Origin: JAJDXO01 sp965213765
GTDB taxonomy: Bacteria; Pseudomonadota; Alphaproteobacteria; Rhodospirillales; UBA2165
Length of the DNA stretch: 64,000 bases
Reading direction: 5' to 3'
Assembly: GCA_965213765.1 (NCBI GenBank)
Contig: OZ243926.1
Location: forward strand, 496,001 to 560,000
Below are positions 8,089 to 17,869 of this stretch, one piece after another; the first letter of the stretch is position 1; each line of letters begins with the position of its first letter. The notes beneath the pieces are model-generated. The model worked only from the letters and a program-made list of their open reading frames with translations, made no database searches and had not been told where the DNA came from. Both the position numbers and the translations under genes were made by a program.

Positions 8089-8847
8089 ATGGCCGACTAT
8101 TCCACCCAAGAGTTGATGATTATTGCGGCTGCGCGGGAGATCCGTGACGGCGAACTGGTGTTCGTTGGGATGCGCCTGCCGATCACTGCCTACGGCGTCG
8201 CACGGCTGACCCACGCCCCCAACGCGGTCGGCATGTTCGAGGGCGGCGTGATGCGCTACGCGCCGGCGGAAGAAACCCTCTACACCATGTGCGATCCCGC
8301 CAATCAGCGAAATGCGGCGTGGACCACCGGATTGATCCAGGTGATGGGACACCTGCAGGCGGGCCGGGTCGATGCGGGCTTCATCGGCGGCGCCGAAATC
8401 GATAGGTGGGGCAACATCAACACCTCCTATATCGGCGGCCATGAGGACGTCCAGGTGAAGCTGCCGGGCTCCGGGGGCGCAGCGGATATCGCCGCCATGT
8501 CGAAGCGGCTGATCGCTATCATGAACCATGAGAAGCGCCGTCTGGTGGAGCGGGTGTCCTACATCACGTCTCCCGGCTACATCAATGGCGAGGGTGGACG
8601 CGCCAAAGCCGGGATCGCCGTCGGCGGCCCTGCCGCCGTGATTACCGACAAGGCGGTACTTCGGCCCCACGGACCGGCGAACGAGCTTCACCTATCGAGT
8701 GTACATCCCGGCCACACGGCGGACGAGGTGATCGAAAACACCGGCTGGGAGCTGAAGACGGCCCCCGACATGACCGAAACGCCGGCCCCCGGCAACGCCG
8801 AGATGACGGCGCTGCAGCAGGTGGACCGGGAGGGGTTCTGGCGCTAG
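8089..8847 (+). CDS. CoA-transferase subunit B, glutaconate CoA-transferase type
   Basis: A 252-residue partner of the preceding gene. It shows the family segments ELVFVGMRLPITAYGVARLT, MFEGGVMRYAP and INTSYIGGHEDVQVKLPGSG. Glu51 in FEGG is at the place of the catalytic glutamate that carries CoA as a thioester in true CoA-transferases, which favours a transferase over an IpdAB-like hydrolase. The gene ends the operon. Immediately downstream, decayed sequence on the other strand begins. Confidence 0.8.
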   Translation: MADYSTQELMIIAAAREIRDGELVFVGMRLPITAYGVARLTHAPNAVGMFEGGVMRYAPAEETLYTMCDPANQRNAAWTTGLIQVMGHLQAGRVDAGFIGGAEIDRWGNINTSYIGGHEDVQVKLPGSGGAADIAAMSKRLIAIMNHEKRRLVERVSYITSPGYINGEGGRAKAGIAVGGPAAVITDKAVLRPHGPANELHLSSVHPGHTADEVIENTGWELKTAPDMTETPAPGNAEMTALQQVDREGFWR

Positions 8848-8865
8848 GCGGCGGCCGCAGAACGG

Positions 8866-9240
8866 AAACAGGATGATCGCCGGATGATCGATCAGGTCGA
8901 GTGACGGTGCCTTGGCAAGGTCCACCACCTCAACCGTCAGAAGCGCCCTCGCTTCGTCGGAGATGGCATGACAAACGGAAGAATATTCGCCCGCCACACT
9001 ATCGGTGGACAGCGCCGAGAGGTTCACCGGTGAGATAACCCCCATCGGCCGACCGGCCGCGAGGCAGGACTCCAGTCGCGACCCCGCCGCGCGAACGGCC
9101 GCCGATATATTGGCAATCGGAACCGACTGCTCGGCCGACCGGCCGGTGGTGCCCTCGGCGAGCACCGCATACTCGGCTATATACGTGCCGCCCGCCGGCC
9201 TCGATCACCGGGCGGAAAGACACCGTCAAGGATGGGCGTT
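8866..9240 (-). pseudogene. Frameshifted remnant of an EAL-like regulatory protein
   Basis: On the minus strand, TVSFRPVIEAGG in one frame continues as TYIAEYAVLAEGT and then ISPVNLSALSTDS, CHAISDEARALLTVEVVD and IILFPFC in another. The order and motifs resemble the divergent EAL-like domains of alphaproteobacterial sensory proteins. A frameshift lies near 9203, there is no start, and the sequence stops abruptly at about 8866 against the CoA-transferase gene. It is a dead fragment. The EAL assignment is tentative. Confidence 0.35.
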
Positions 9241-9371
9241 CAGTCTCTCCCGTCGCTTGCGTCCCGACGGGCATGGGCGCTTCTCCAATGGGCGGAACCC
9301 CCTGTTCCCCCACACACCAAAACCGTTTTCTCGGGGCGGGGGGGGTCAAGTCCGGTCAGCGCCCTCGCGGA

Positions 9372-9833
9372 TCAATCCTGGCCGGTGAATTCTATGGCGC
9401 CGCCGGGCAGCAAATAGAGCACTAGAGCCTCACCGCCGGAGACCGTCGGCTTATGTGCCGAATTGGGCCCGTAGACCACCCAACCGGCGCCGCTGCCGTC
9501 GAATTCGGCATCGCCCGACAGCGGCATCACCATGTCCACCTCGCCATTGGGATGCCGGTGGTGCGGGCCGACCACATCCTTCATCTGAACCACATCGACG
9601 GAGAACCCATCGATATCCTTGATCACCCTGCCGAACTTGATGCCCCCCATCTCCCGGTCGCACATCCACCCCTCAGCCACCGCCGCCTCGCAGGCTGCCT
9701 GGATGGATTTGAACGTTGCACCGTCGGCGGGAAATCGGGCGTTGAGTTCGTCGGCCAGCGCGCCGGATACCTCCTTGCCGGAAATCGCGCCGGTGACCTC
9801 ACCAACGAGCGACTGAAAGTCTTCGAGTGACAT
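9372..9833 (-). CDS. DUF4863 family protein, 4-hydroxylaminobenzoate lyase-like
   Basis: This 153-residue protein matches the DUF4863 family, whose characterised member PnbB releases ammonia from 4-hydroxylaminobenzoate to give protocatechuate. The protein looks cupin-like: the HHRHPNGEVDMVMPLSGDAEF segment provides clustered histidines and an acidic residue suitable for metal binding, followed by GWVVYGPNSAHKPTV. It lies among CoA-dependent aromatic genes and is read with the thioesterase gene behind it (13 bases apart). The family appears in benzoyl-CoA-type clusters, so its role here may be wider than nitrobenzoate use. Confidence 0.75.
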   Translation of the reverse strand: MSLEDFQSLVGEVTGAISGKEVSGALADELNARFPADGATFKSIQAACEAAVAEGWMCDREMGGIKFGRVIKDIDGFSVDVVQMKDVVGPHHRHPNGEVDMVMPLSGDAEFDGSGAGWVVYGPNSAHKPTVSGGEALVLYLLPGGAIEFTGQD

Positions 9834-9846
9834 GGTGTTCTCCCAT

Positions 9847-10293
9847 CTAAGTCATGCGTTTGCTGGCCGCCCGATAGGCCTTGATGTTTTCCCGGAAATC
9901 ATCCGGCGGCCGCACCGGCTTGAACCCGTCCAGGGTAATAAAACAGGCGGTGTGAGTGAACCTGAGATAGTGGCTCCCGTCATCTCCCACCGCATCGACG
10001 ATGAAGCTGATCGAGGCGTTGCCCAGGCGTTCGACAAAGACGTGGAGATCGACCTCGTGGCCCGGCTTCAGGGCCTTCATGAACTGGCATTCCTGCTTCA
10101 CGCTCGGCATGGCCATGTGCCGCTCGTACTTCAAACCGCCAAAATCGAGGCCCAGCACCTTCAGGTACCATGCTTCGAGCGTCTCCAGCAGATAGTCATA
10201 GACTCGGACCGTGTAGATCATGCCCTCGGGGTCACAATCGCCCCACCGGACCCGGCGGCGGTAGGAAAACGGAACGTCAGTGTAGGGAATCAC
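9847..10293 (-). CDS. Hotdog-fold acyl-CoA thioesterase, 4-hydroxybenzoyl-CoA thioesterase type
   Basis: A 148-residue hotdog protein. The sequence YRRRVRWGDCDPEGMIYTVR carries the Asp of the 4-hydroxybenzoyl-CoA thioesterase active site, and the family's long helix follows. I chose the GTG start at 10293 because homology begins there with IPYTDVPFSY. It is divergent from hcrC and could hydrolyse excess aryl-CoA, freeing CoA when the reductase is saturated. It is probably co-transcribed with the DUF4863 gene. Confidence 0.75.
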   Translation of the reverse strand: MIPYTDVPFSYRRRVRWGDCDPEGMIYTVRVYDYLLETLEAWYLKVLGLDFGGLKYERHMAMPSVKQECQFMKALKPGHEVDLHVFVERLGNASISFIVDAVGDDGSHYLRFTHTACFITLDGFKPVRPPDDFRENIKAYRAASKRMT

Positions 10294-10423
10294 GGGTAAT
10301 CGCAGGTGAATTGTGGTTGTTCTGTCGGAGAGGCTTGAATATGATGCATCGAATATTGTTCGTCTACCAAACAATTTCAAAAAATGCGGTCCGCAAACCG
10401 GACCGGCTACGGGATCTTGGATC
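10294..10423. promoter_or_regulatory. Divergent promoter region of hcrCAB and the thioesterase
   Basis: This 130-base gap separates divergent transcription units. It is AT-rich in its middle and holds a direct repeat GAATAT around 10338 and 10352 plus a short GCGGTCCGC palindrome near 10386. No regulator gene adjoins. No regulator can be named from these sites. Confidence 0.35.
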
Positions 10424-10930
10424 ATGAGTGATGACGCGAAGCAATCGATCGTGCGCTGTACCCTAAACGGGCGGCCGCGGCAGGATTTCGTCCCCGACAA
10501 TATGTTGCTGGTGGATTTCCTGCGCGAGACCGTGGGCCTCACGGGGACGAAGATCGGCTGCGACGGCGGCGAGTGCGGCTGTTGCACGGTCTTGATCGAC
10601 GGCAACCCCCGCCACGCCTGCCTCACCCTCGCCGCGGTTTGCGACGGCACCGAAATGGAGACCATCGAGAGCCTTGATACCGGGGGCCGGCTGGCCGCCA
10701 TCCAACGCGGCTTCAACGAAAAGCTGGGCGCCCAATGCGGGTTCTGCACGCCGGGTATGGTGATGGCCGCCGAAGGCCTGCTGCGTGAAAACCCGAACCC
10801 GACGGACGATGATATTCGGGCTGGCCTCGCCGCCAACATCTGCCGCTGCACCGGATACGTGAAAATTCTCGAGGCCGTCCATTTCGCCGCCGATGAACTG
10901 GCCGGGCGCAAAAGGGAGGCCGCGGCATGA
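10424..10930 (+). CDS. hcrC: 4-hydroxybenzoyl-CoA reductase, gamma subunit (2x[2Fe-2S])
   Basis: A 168-residue iron-sulfur subunit of the xanthine oxidase family. The plant-ferredoxin-type cluster is bound by the cysteines of GCDGGECGCCTVLIDG plus the cysteine of HACLTLAA, and the second, all-helical cluster by CGFCTPGM and CRCTGY. It passes electrons between the FAD/[4Fe-4S] subunit and the molybdenum subunit. The ATG at 10424 is where homology begins. The stop overlaps the hcrA start by four bases (ATGA), showing translational coupling. Confidence 0.88.
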   Translation: MSDDAKQSIVRCTLNGRPRQDFVPDNMLLVDFLRETVGLTGTKIGCDGGECGCCTVLIDGNPRHACLTLAAVCDGTEMETIESLDTGGRLAAIQRGFNEKLGAQCGFCTPGMVMAAEGLLRENPNPTDDDIRAGLAANICRCTGYVKILEAVHFAADELAGRKREAAA

Positions 10931-13293
10931 ACGAAATCAAAAAGGACGTCAAACCGGCGAAGGTCATCGGCGTTCCGCGGCCGCTGATCGACGGCCCGGA
11001 GAAAGTCTCCGGCAAGGCGCTCTACGCCGCGGACTTCATCCCCTATGACCACATGGTGGGCCGGATTTTCCGGAGCCCCGTCGCCCACGCCAACATCATT
11101 GAGGTGGATACCTCCAAGGCCGAAGCGCTGGAGGGCGTATTGGGCGTGGTCACCGGCGACGACTGCGACGAGGGGTACGGCGTGCTCCCCATTGCCCGCT
11201 ACGAATACCCCATGGCCCGGGAACGGGTGCGGTACCGCGGCGAGCCCGTTGCCGCCGTGGCCGCGGTGGATGTCGAGACCGCACAAAAGGCCCTCGACCT
11301 GATCGAGTTCAAGTATGAGGAACTCCCCGCCTACTTCACCTCCGAAGAAGCCATGGCCCCCGACGCCGTCTCATTGCACGAGCACCGGGAAGGCAATATC
11401 GAACGGGACGTGGATTACGATCTCGGCGATGTGGATGGCGGATTTGCCGGCGCCGATCTCGTCCTGGAGCGCGAGTACAATTGTGCGGAGATTTGCCAGG
11501 TCCAGTCCGAACCTCACGCGGCGATTGCCGAGTACGACGCCGAACGGGACTACATGACGGTTCGCGCCTCCACCCAGGTGCCGTTCTACGTCCACCTGAT
11601 GCTGGCCAAGACCCTCAAGATGGACCAGTCCCGCATCCGGATGATCAAGCCCCATATCGGCGGCGGGTTCGGCTGCCGAACCGAGTGCCTGAACGTGGAA
11701 CTGATCTGTGCCCTCCTCGCCCGCAAGGCCAAGGGCACCGTGCGTTTGGTGGTCAACCGCGAGGAGACCTTCATCACCCACCGCGGCCGGCCCGAGACCG
11801 ACGTCAAGCTGAAGGTCGGGATGAAGAAGGACGGCACCATCACCGCCGTCGACTGCCGGGCCATCCAGCGGGGCGGCGCCTATGGCGGCTACGGTATCGT
11901 GACCATTCTCTACGCGGGCTCTCTGATCAACGGCATCTATCAACTGGATGCGGTTCGCTACAACGGCCTCCGGGTGCTGACCAACACCCCGCCGCCGGGC
12001 GCCATGCGCGGTCACGGAACGGTGGATGTGCGCTACGGCTTTGAAGCGATTTTGGACGAACTCTCCATCGGGCTCGGCCTCGACCCCATCGAGGTGCGGC
12101 GAAAGAACCTGCTCAAGGAGCCCTACGAAACCTTGAACGAGATGTTCATCAACTCGTACGGCCTGCCCGAAGCCCTCGATATCGTCGAGAGGGAATCCGG
12201 CTGGAAGGACAAGCGCGGCAAACCGGGCAAGGGCGATGACGGCAAATATCGCGGCCTGGGCGTCGGATGCGCCCACTATCCCTGTGGCGCCTCCAAACCG
12301 GTCAACTGGACCGGTGAGCCCCACGCCACGGTTCACCTGAAACTGGATTGGGACGCGTCCATTACGGTGCTGACGGGCGCCCCGGAAATCGGCCAAGGCT
12401 CATCGACCATGGTCGCCCAGTGTGCGGCCGAAGTGCTTGGGCTCGACATGACCCGCTTTCAGGTTCACTCGGGCGACTCCAAACTGGTGCCCAAGGACAA
12501 TGGCGCCTACTCGTCCCGGATCACCTACATGGTCGGCAACGCCTCCATCGAGGCGGCGCGGAACCTGAAGACCATTCTGATCGAAGCGGCGGCGAAAAAG
12601 CTCGACGCCAAGCCCGAAGACATCGAGTGTTTGGGCGAGGTCTACCGGGCCGCCAGTCAGGACGAAGGCCTGACCTTCGAAGAAGTGGTGATGGCGGCGC
12701 TCGAGGGCACCGGCACGATCACCGTGAAGGGCAATTTCGACACGCTCCCTGAAAGCCACGGCACCAAGAAGTTCCGGGGCGGCGCCATCGGCGGCTCCAT
12801 GGCCTATGCCTATGCCGCCGAGGTGGTGCAGGTCGCTGTCGATCCGGACACGGCCGAGGTCGAGGTCGAACAGGTCTGGGTCGCGCAGGATGTCGGCCGG
12901 GCGCTCAATCCACTCTCGGTCGAAGGTCAGATCCAGGGTTCGGTCTGGATGGGCATGGGACAGGCCTTCTGCGAGGGCACCCGCTTCCACAATGGGCTGC
13001 CGATCACCGGCAATATGCTGGACTACCGGGTGCCGTCCATCGTCGAGTCGCCGCCCATCGACACCCATATCGTCGAAAGCATCGACCCCAACGGCCCCTA
13101 CGGCGCCAAGGAAGCGGGCGAAACGTCCCTCGCGGCGTTCATCCCCGCCTACACCAACGCCATCGCCGATGCCGTGGGCGTACGGCCCATCGATCTCCCG
13201 GTTACCCCCGACCGGCTGATGGAGTTGATCGAGGCGAAGGAAACCGAAGAGCGGGTCGCAGCCGCCCAAGATTCGTCCGTGGCCGCGGAATAG
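10927..13293 (+). CDS. hcrA: 4-hydroxybenzoyl-CoA reductase, alpha (molybdenum cofactor) subunit
   Basis: A 788-residue molybdopterin-binding subunit of the xanthine oxidase family. N-terminal domain RPLIDGPEKVSGKALYAADF; MoCo contacts in IGGGFGCRTE, PPPGAMRGHG and GAPEIGQGSSTMV; the catalytic glutamate region YGAKEAGETSLAAF near the C-terminus. Together with the beta subunit's extra iron-sulfur cluster it fits an enzyme that reductively removes the phenolic hydroxyl of 4-hydroxybenzoyl-CoA to give benzoyl-CoA. It is the middle gene of hcrC-hcrA-hcrB and is cytoplasmic, with no export signal. Confidence 0.87.
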   Translation: MNEIKKDVKPAKVIGVPRPLIDGPEKVSGKALYAADFIPYDHMVGRIFRSPVAHANIIEVDTSKAEALEGVLGVVTGDDCDEGYGVLPIARYEYPMARERVRYRGEPVAAVAAVDVETAQKALDLIEFKYEELPAYFTSEEAMAPDAVSLHEHREGNIERDVDYDLGDVDGGFAGADLVLEREYNCAEICQVQSEPHAAIAEYDAERDYMTVRASTQVPFYVHLMLAKTLKMDQSRIRMIKPHIGGGFGCRTECLNVELICALLARKAKGTVRLVVNREETFITHRGRPETDVKLKVGMKKDGTITAVDCRAIQRGGAYGGYGIVTILYAGSLINGIYQLDAVRYNGLRVLTNTPPPGAMRGHGTVDVRYGFEAILDELSIGLGLDPIEVRRKNLLKEPYETLNEMFINSYGLPEALDIVERESGWKDKRGKPGKGDDGKYRGLGVGCAHYPCGASKPVNWTGEPHATVHLKLDWDASITVLTGAPEIGQGSSTMVAQCAAEVLGLDMTRFQVHSGDSKLVPKDNGAYSSRITYMVGNASIEAARNLKTILIEAAAKKLDAKPEDIECLGEVYRAASQDEGLTFEEVVMAALEGTGTITVKGNFDTLPESHGTKKFRGGAIGGSMAYAYAAEVVQVAVDPDTAEVEVEQVWVAQDVGRALNPLSVEGQIQGSVWMGMGQAFCEGTRFHNGLPITGNMLDYRVPSIVESPPIDTHIVESIDPNGPYGAKEAGETSLAAFIPAYTNAIADAVGVRPIDLPVTPDRLMELIEAKETEERVAAAQDSSVAAE

Positions 13294-13303
13294 GAGCAGG
13301 CCG

Positions 13304-14278
13304 ATGGAATTCATGCCCGACTTCAGGCTCCACCGCCCGGACACCATTGAGGACGCGGTCAAGTTGCGCGCCGAAGAACCGGATGCCCTGTTTGTCGCCG
13401 GCGGCACCGACATGATCGTCAACGTCCGGCGCGGCATCGAACAGCCCAAACACCTGATCGACATCACCGCCATCAAGGAGCTGAAATCCATCCTCCCGGA
13501 TGGCGACGGCCTGCACATCGGTGCCGGTGTTTCATTGAAGGAACTTCAATCCAACGAGGACGTGCTCCGTGATTACCCGGCGGTCGCAGACGCCGCCCGG
13601 GCCGTGGCGGGACCGACCCACCAGGAGTACGGCACCGTCGGCGGCAATCTCTGCCTCGACACCAGATGCCTGTTCTATAACCAGTCCGAATGGTGGCGGC
13701 AGTCCAATGACTACTGTCTCAAGGAGCGGGGCGATATCTGTCACGTGGCTCCGGGCGGGAAGCGCTGTTTTGCAGCGTTCTCGGGCGATGTCGCGCCCTC
13801 GATGCTGGTCTACGGAGCGGAAATCGACGTGGCAGGCCCCAACGGGCGGCGGCGGATGCCGCTCACCGACCTCTACCGCAACGACGGCATGGCGCACCTG
13901 ACCCTCGAGGCCGGTGACATGCTGACCGCGGTCCACCTGCCAAAGGCGTTGGCCGGATCGCCCTCCAGGTACGAAAAGGCCCGGGTCCGCGGCTCCATCG
14001 ATTTTCCGCTGGCCGGTGCGGCCGTACGGCTGGAGATGGACGGAAAGACGGTGAAGGACTTCGTCATCGCGCTCACCGCAGTGAACCCCTACCCCCATAT
14101 CGTCAAGGGCACCGATACCTATGTCGGTAAGGAACTCACCGACGAGGCGCTCGATGAAATCCGTGAACTGGTCCGCAAGCAGGCCAAGCCCATGCGGACC
14201 ACGACGGTCGCGCCCTGGTACCGGCGGCGTGTCGTCGGCGCCCTGGCCCGCCGCCTCACGGAGGAATTGGCCGGCTGA
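13304..14278 (+). CDS. hcrB: 4-hydroxybenzoyl-CoA reductase, beta (FAD, [4Fe-4S]) subunit
   Basis: A 324-residue FAD subunit: FAD-binding loop FVAGGTDMIVNVRRG (residues 30-44) and GTVGGNLCLDTRC. Unlike ordinary xanthine dehydrogenase FAD subunits it carries an insertion with four cysteines at 122, 138, 146 and 155. These are, as I recall, exactly the positions that bind the extra [4Fe-4S] cluster in Thauera HcrB. That cluster lets the enzyme work in the reducing direction. This is the best single argument for a genuine 4-hydroxybenzoyl-CoA reductase rather than another molybdenum hydroxylase. The start lies 10 bases after hcrA. Confidence 0.9.
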   Translation: MEFMPDFRLHRPDTIEDAVKLRAEEPDALFVAGGTDMIVNVRRGIEQPKHLIDITAIKELKSILPDGDGLHIGAGVSLKELQSNEDVLRDYPAVADAARAVAGPTHQEYGTVGGNLCLDTRCLFYNQSEWWRQSNDYCLKERGDICHVAPGGKRCFAAFSGDVAPSMLVYGAEIDVAGPNGRRRMPLTDLYRNDGMAHLTLEAGDMLTAVHLPKALAGSPSRYEKARVRGSIDFPLAGAAVRLEMDGKTVKDFVIALTAVNPYPHIVKGTDTYVGKELTDEALDEIRELVRKQAKPMRTTTVAPWYRRRVVGALARRLTEELAG

Positions 14279-14318
14279 GCGACACGTTCTATGCTCGCGT
14301 GCAAATGCAGAGTGCCTG

Positions 14319-14735
14319 ATGAGCGAATTTGAACAACTACTGCCCGACGGCTGGAAGCAGCCGATCGGCTATGCCAACGGCATCGCCGGACCGATGAACG
14401 GCCGGCCGGTGTTCATCGCCGGTATGGTCGGCTGGACGGCAGAGGAGAAGTTCGAAACCCACGACATGGCCGAACAGTTCGGCCAGACGGTCAGAAATAT
14501 TTTGGCGGTGCTCGCGGAGGCCGGCGGCAAGCCCGAGCATATCTGCCGGATGACCGCCTACTGCACGGACAAACCCGCCTACTTGACCGCGCGCAAGGCG
14601 CTCGGTCCCATTTGGCGGGACCTCATGGGTGATCACTACCCGGCGATGGCACTGGTATTCGTCAACGCCCTGCTGGAAGATGAGGCCCTGATCGAGATTG
14701 AAGCGACGGCGGTGATCCCCGCCGGAGGAGATTAG
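14319..14735 (+). CDS. RidA/YjgF/YER057c/UK114 family protein
   Basis: A 138-residue RidA-family protein: IGYANGIAG, VFIAGMVGWTAEEKF and VRNILAVLAEAGGKPEHICR are typical. RidA proteins deaminate reactive enamine/imine intermediates. Many members embedded in catabolic operons serve amino-aromatic or heterocyclic pathways. It lies 2 bases before the acyl-CoA dehydrogenase start and 40 bases after hcrB, so it belongs to the operon. Its presence, with the DUF4863 protein, hints that an amino- or nitro-aromatic compound feeds this pathway. Confidence 0.75.
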   Translation: MSEFEQLLPDGWKQPIGYANGIAGPMNGRPVFIAGMVGWTAEEKFETHDMAEQFGQTVRNILAVLAEAGGKPEHICRMTAYCTDKPAYLTARKALGPIWRDLMGDHYPAMALVFVNALLEDEALIEIEATAVIPAGGD

Positions 14736-14737
14736 CC

Positions 14738-15934
<1,197 letters not shown>

Positions 15935-15952
15935 CTCGAACCTGCGCGGGTC

Positions 15953-16150
15953 GTGGTCAAAACCCTCGCCCTCGTCACCTGCCCTGTCTGCGGCCATAAG
16001 CGCCGCGAACAAATGCCGACCATGGGCGGTATCCGGTCCTGGACCTGCCGTCGTGCAGCGGGACCACTCATGTGGACGACGGTGAATGCTGCATCTTTTG
16101 CGTCCACGGGAACCGCCGCTGTCCGCCCCGGCAACTCTCCTGGCGGGCAG
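15953..16150 (+). pseudogene. Frameshifted small cysteine-rich (GDCCxFC-type) protein
   Basis: LVTCPVCGHKRREQMPT in one frame is continued in another by DDGECCIFCVHGNRRCPP. The pair of CxxC blocks matches a small widespread family that ends GDCCVFCSYGSxPCPP. The two halves need a frame change near 16025-16035, and the middle is degenerate. I read it as a broken gene that was about 65 codons long. The function of the family is unknown to me. Confidence 0.45.
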
Positions 16151-16301
16151 ACGCGGATAAGCCTGGCTAGCCCGATCACGATATTGCGGGAGCCGCCCGA
16201 TTCTGTTCCGTTCGTCGGGCTCTTTGGGCGAGACTTCATTGCCCGCCCTATCCGATCGGCCTAGGGTTCCCGTCCAACCGAACCTCAGTTCAGGGAGACC
16301 G

Positions 16302-17200
16302 ATGAACCAACCCGCATCCGGGGGCCACCTCCACCAGCAATCACCCCTGCGCGGTGTCCTGTGGATGGCGGCGGCGGCCGTGTTTTTCTCGATCTCGTTC
16401 GGCGTGGTCCGGCACCTGTCCGACAACAGCGATATCCACGCCTTCCAACAGGCGTTCTTTCGCCAGGTCTTTGGGACGCTGGTCCTTTTGCCGTTTATCT
16501 TTCGCCACGGACTGTCGAGCATTCGTACCCGCCAGCCGATTGCCAATCTGACCCGTGTGGTCACCAACGCGATCGCGCTCGTCTTCTCATTTTGGGCAGT
16601 TACGCTGATTCCGCTTGCTCAGTCGCTGACCCTGCAATCGACCGTACCGTTTTCGCCATCATATTTGCGATGCTGGTGGTGAATGAGCGGCCGGGGTCCC
16701 ATCGCTGGGCCGCGGTGATGATCGGGTTTGCGGGTGCGTTGGTCATCCTGCGGCCGGGCTTCATCGGGATCAGCCTGGGAATGACAGTGGCTGTGGCCTC
16801 CGCCGCCTTTTATGGGTTTAGCGACGCCTTCCTGCGCAAGGTCGCCCGCACCGACGGCACCATCTCCATCGTCTTCCTCAGCTTTGCCGTTCAGGTGCCG
16901 CTCTTGTTGCCACTGGCGATCATGCATTGGACCACACCGGCGTTGTCCGACTGGCCATGGATTTTGGCGATGGCGGTCTTATCCTTCGGGGCGCAGTTCA
17001 CCCTCTCCAAGGCCTATATCAACGCCGAGGCGAGCATCGTCTCGCCGGTGCTTTTCATTCGGATACCCATGGTCGCGGTGATCGGCTTTATCTTCTTCGA
17101 CCAGGTCCCGGATATGTGGGTGTGGATCGGCGCCGCGGTTATTTTCGCCAGCACGGTCTATGCCGCCCGGCGGGAAGCTCTCGCCCACCGCCGAGGTTAG
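16302..17200 (+). pseudogene. EamA/DMT-family transporter with a frameshift
   Basis: An about 299-codon drug/metabolite transporter gene with ten predicted membrane segments and two EamA repeats. Translation begins at 16302 after CAGGGAGA and runs well to TLIPLAQSLTLQSTV, then leaves the family. The expected continuation FAIIFAMLVVNERPG lies in another frame from about 16645. One missing base explains it. Either the gene is inactive or the assembly has a single-base error, since both halves are otherwise well conserved. Members export amino acids or other small metabolites. Confidence 0.75.
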
Positions 17201-17214
17201 GCCACGGACCGGGA

Positions 17215-17715
17215 CTAGGCGTTCGCCGGCACGCCTTCCGGCAGGGGCAGCCGGTTCCAGGTGCATTTCACTTCGATGCCGCCGTCACCCAGCAGCGTGC
17301 CGACCGGGCAACGATCCTCGGCCAGGACCGCCAACCGCTCCAGTTTGGCATCCGGCTCTTCGGTTTCGATGTCGATGATCATTTCCGCTTCGGTGAAGCG
17401 CAGAAGCAGGTTTTTCTCCTCATCGCGGATCACCATGTTGGTGCCGATATCGGCGGTTATCCGTATGGCGCCGTGCTTGAAGCGCATGGCCTCGGCGACC
17501 TTCACCACCTGAACCATCTGGCACGATGCCAATGAAGCGGTGAAGTGTTCGAGGGGGGCGGCCCCTTCATCCCGACCGCCCCGAGACGGCGGCTCGTCGA
17601 TGATCCAGGCGTGATCGGTCGAGGTGGTGATCCTGCTTTGGACGCCGCCGTCGCTCTCGGCGACGACCGTGCGGGTGGAAGCGGTAACCAATTCCTTCAA
17701 TCGGGCTTGAGCCAT
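17215..17715 (-). CDS. OsmC/Ohr-family protein
   Basis: A 166-residue OsmC-type protein. The two reactive cysteines are present: Cys65 in SLASCQMVQV and Cys136 in EDRCPVGTLL. The family reduces organic hydroperoxides with a Cys pair. Members near catabolic genes may act on other thiol chemistry. The gene faces the transporter gene tail to tail with 14 bases between them. With the two selenoproteins it adds to the peroxide-related functions of this window. Confidence 0.8.
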   Translation of the reverse strand: MAQARLKELVTASTRTVVAESDGGVQSRITTSTDHAWIIDEPPSRGGRDEGAAPLEHFTASLASCQMVQVVKVAEAMRFKHGAIRITADIGTNMVIRDEEKNLLLRFTEAEMIIDIETEEPDAKLERLAVLAEDRCPVGTLLGDGGIEVKCTWNRLPLPEGVPANA

Positions 17716-17869
17716 TTTCCCTCCAGGGACTTCGTTTGCGCGCCGGCCGGTACTGTAGGCGGCTCGTACCGATTATCAAGCCGCCCGGCGGACATCCGCG
17801 AGGGCCGCATTTCGGTGGAGACGCGAGGCCTCTATAAGCGACACCGATGAACTACGGGAGAACGAGAAG

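Noticed and set aside
8089..8847. The CoA-transferase pair as IpdAB ring hydrolase
   Set aside because: Subunit B keeps the FEGG glutamate expected for a CoA-transferase, and no steroid genes are present. The option is not fully excluded.
9847..11286. A 479-codon minus-strand frame that extends the thioesterase upstream
   Set aside because: The extension runs antisense through hcrC and into hcrA. Homology begins only at the GTG at 10293.
16640..16690. A third selenocysteine or recoding site in the EamA transporter
   Set aside because: The two halves lie in different frames, so a frameshift rather than an in-frame UGA separates them. The family has no catalytic cysteine there.
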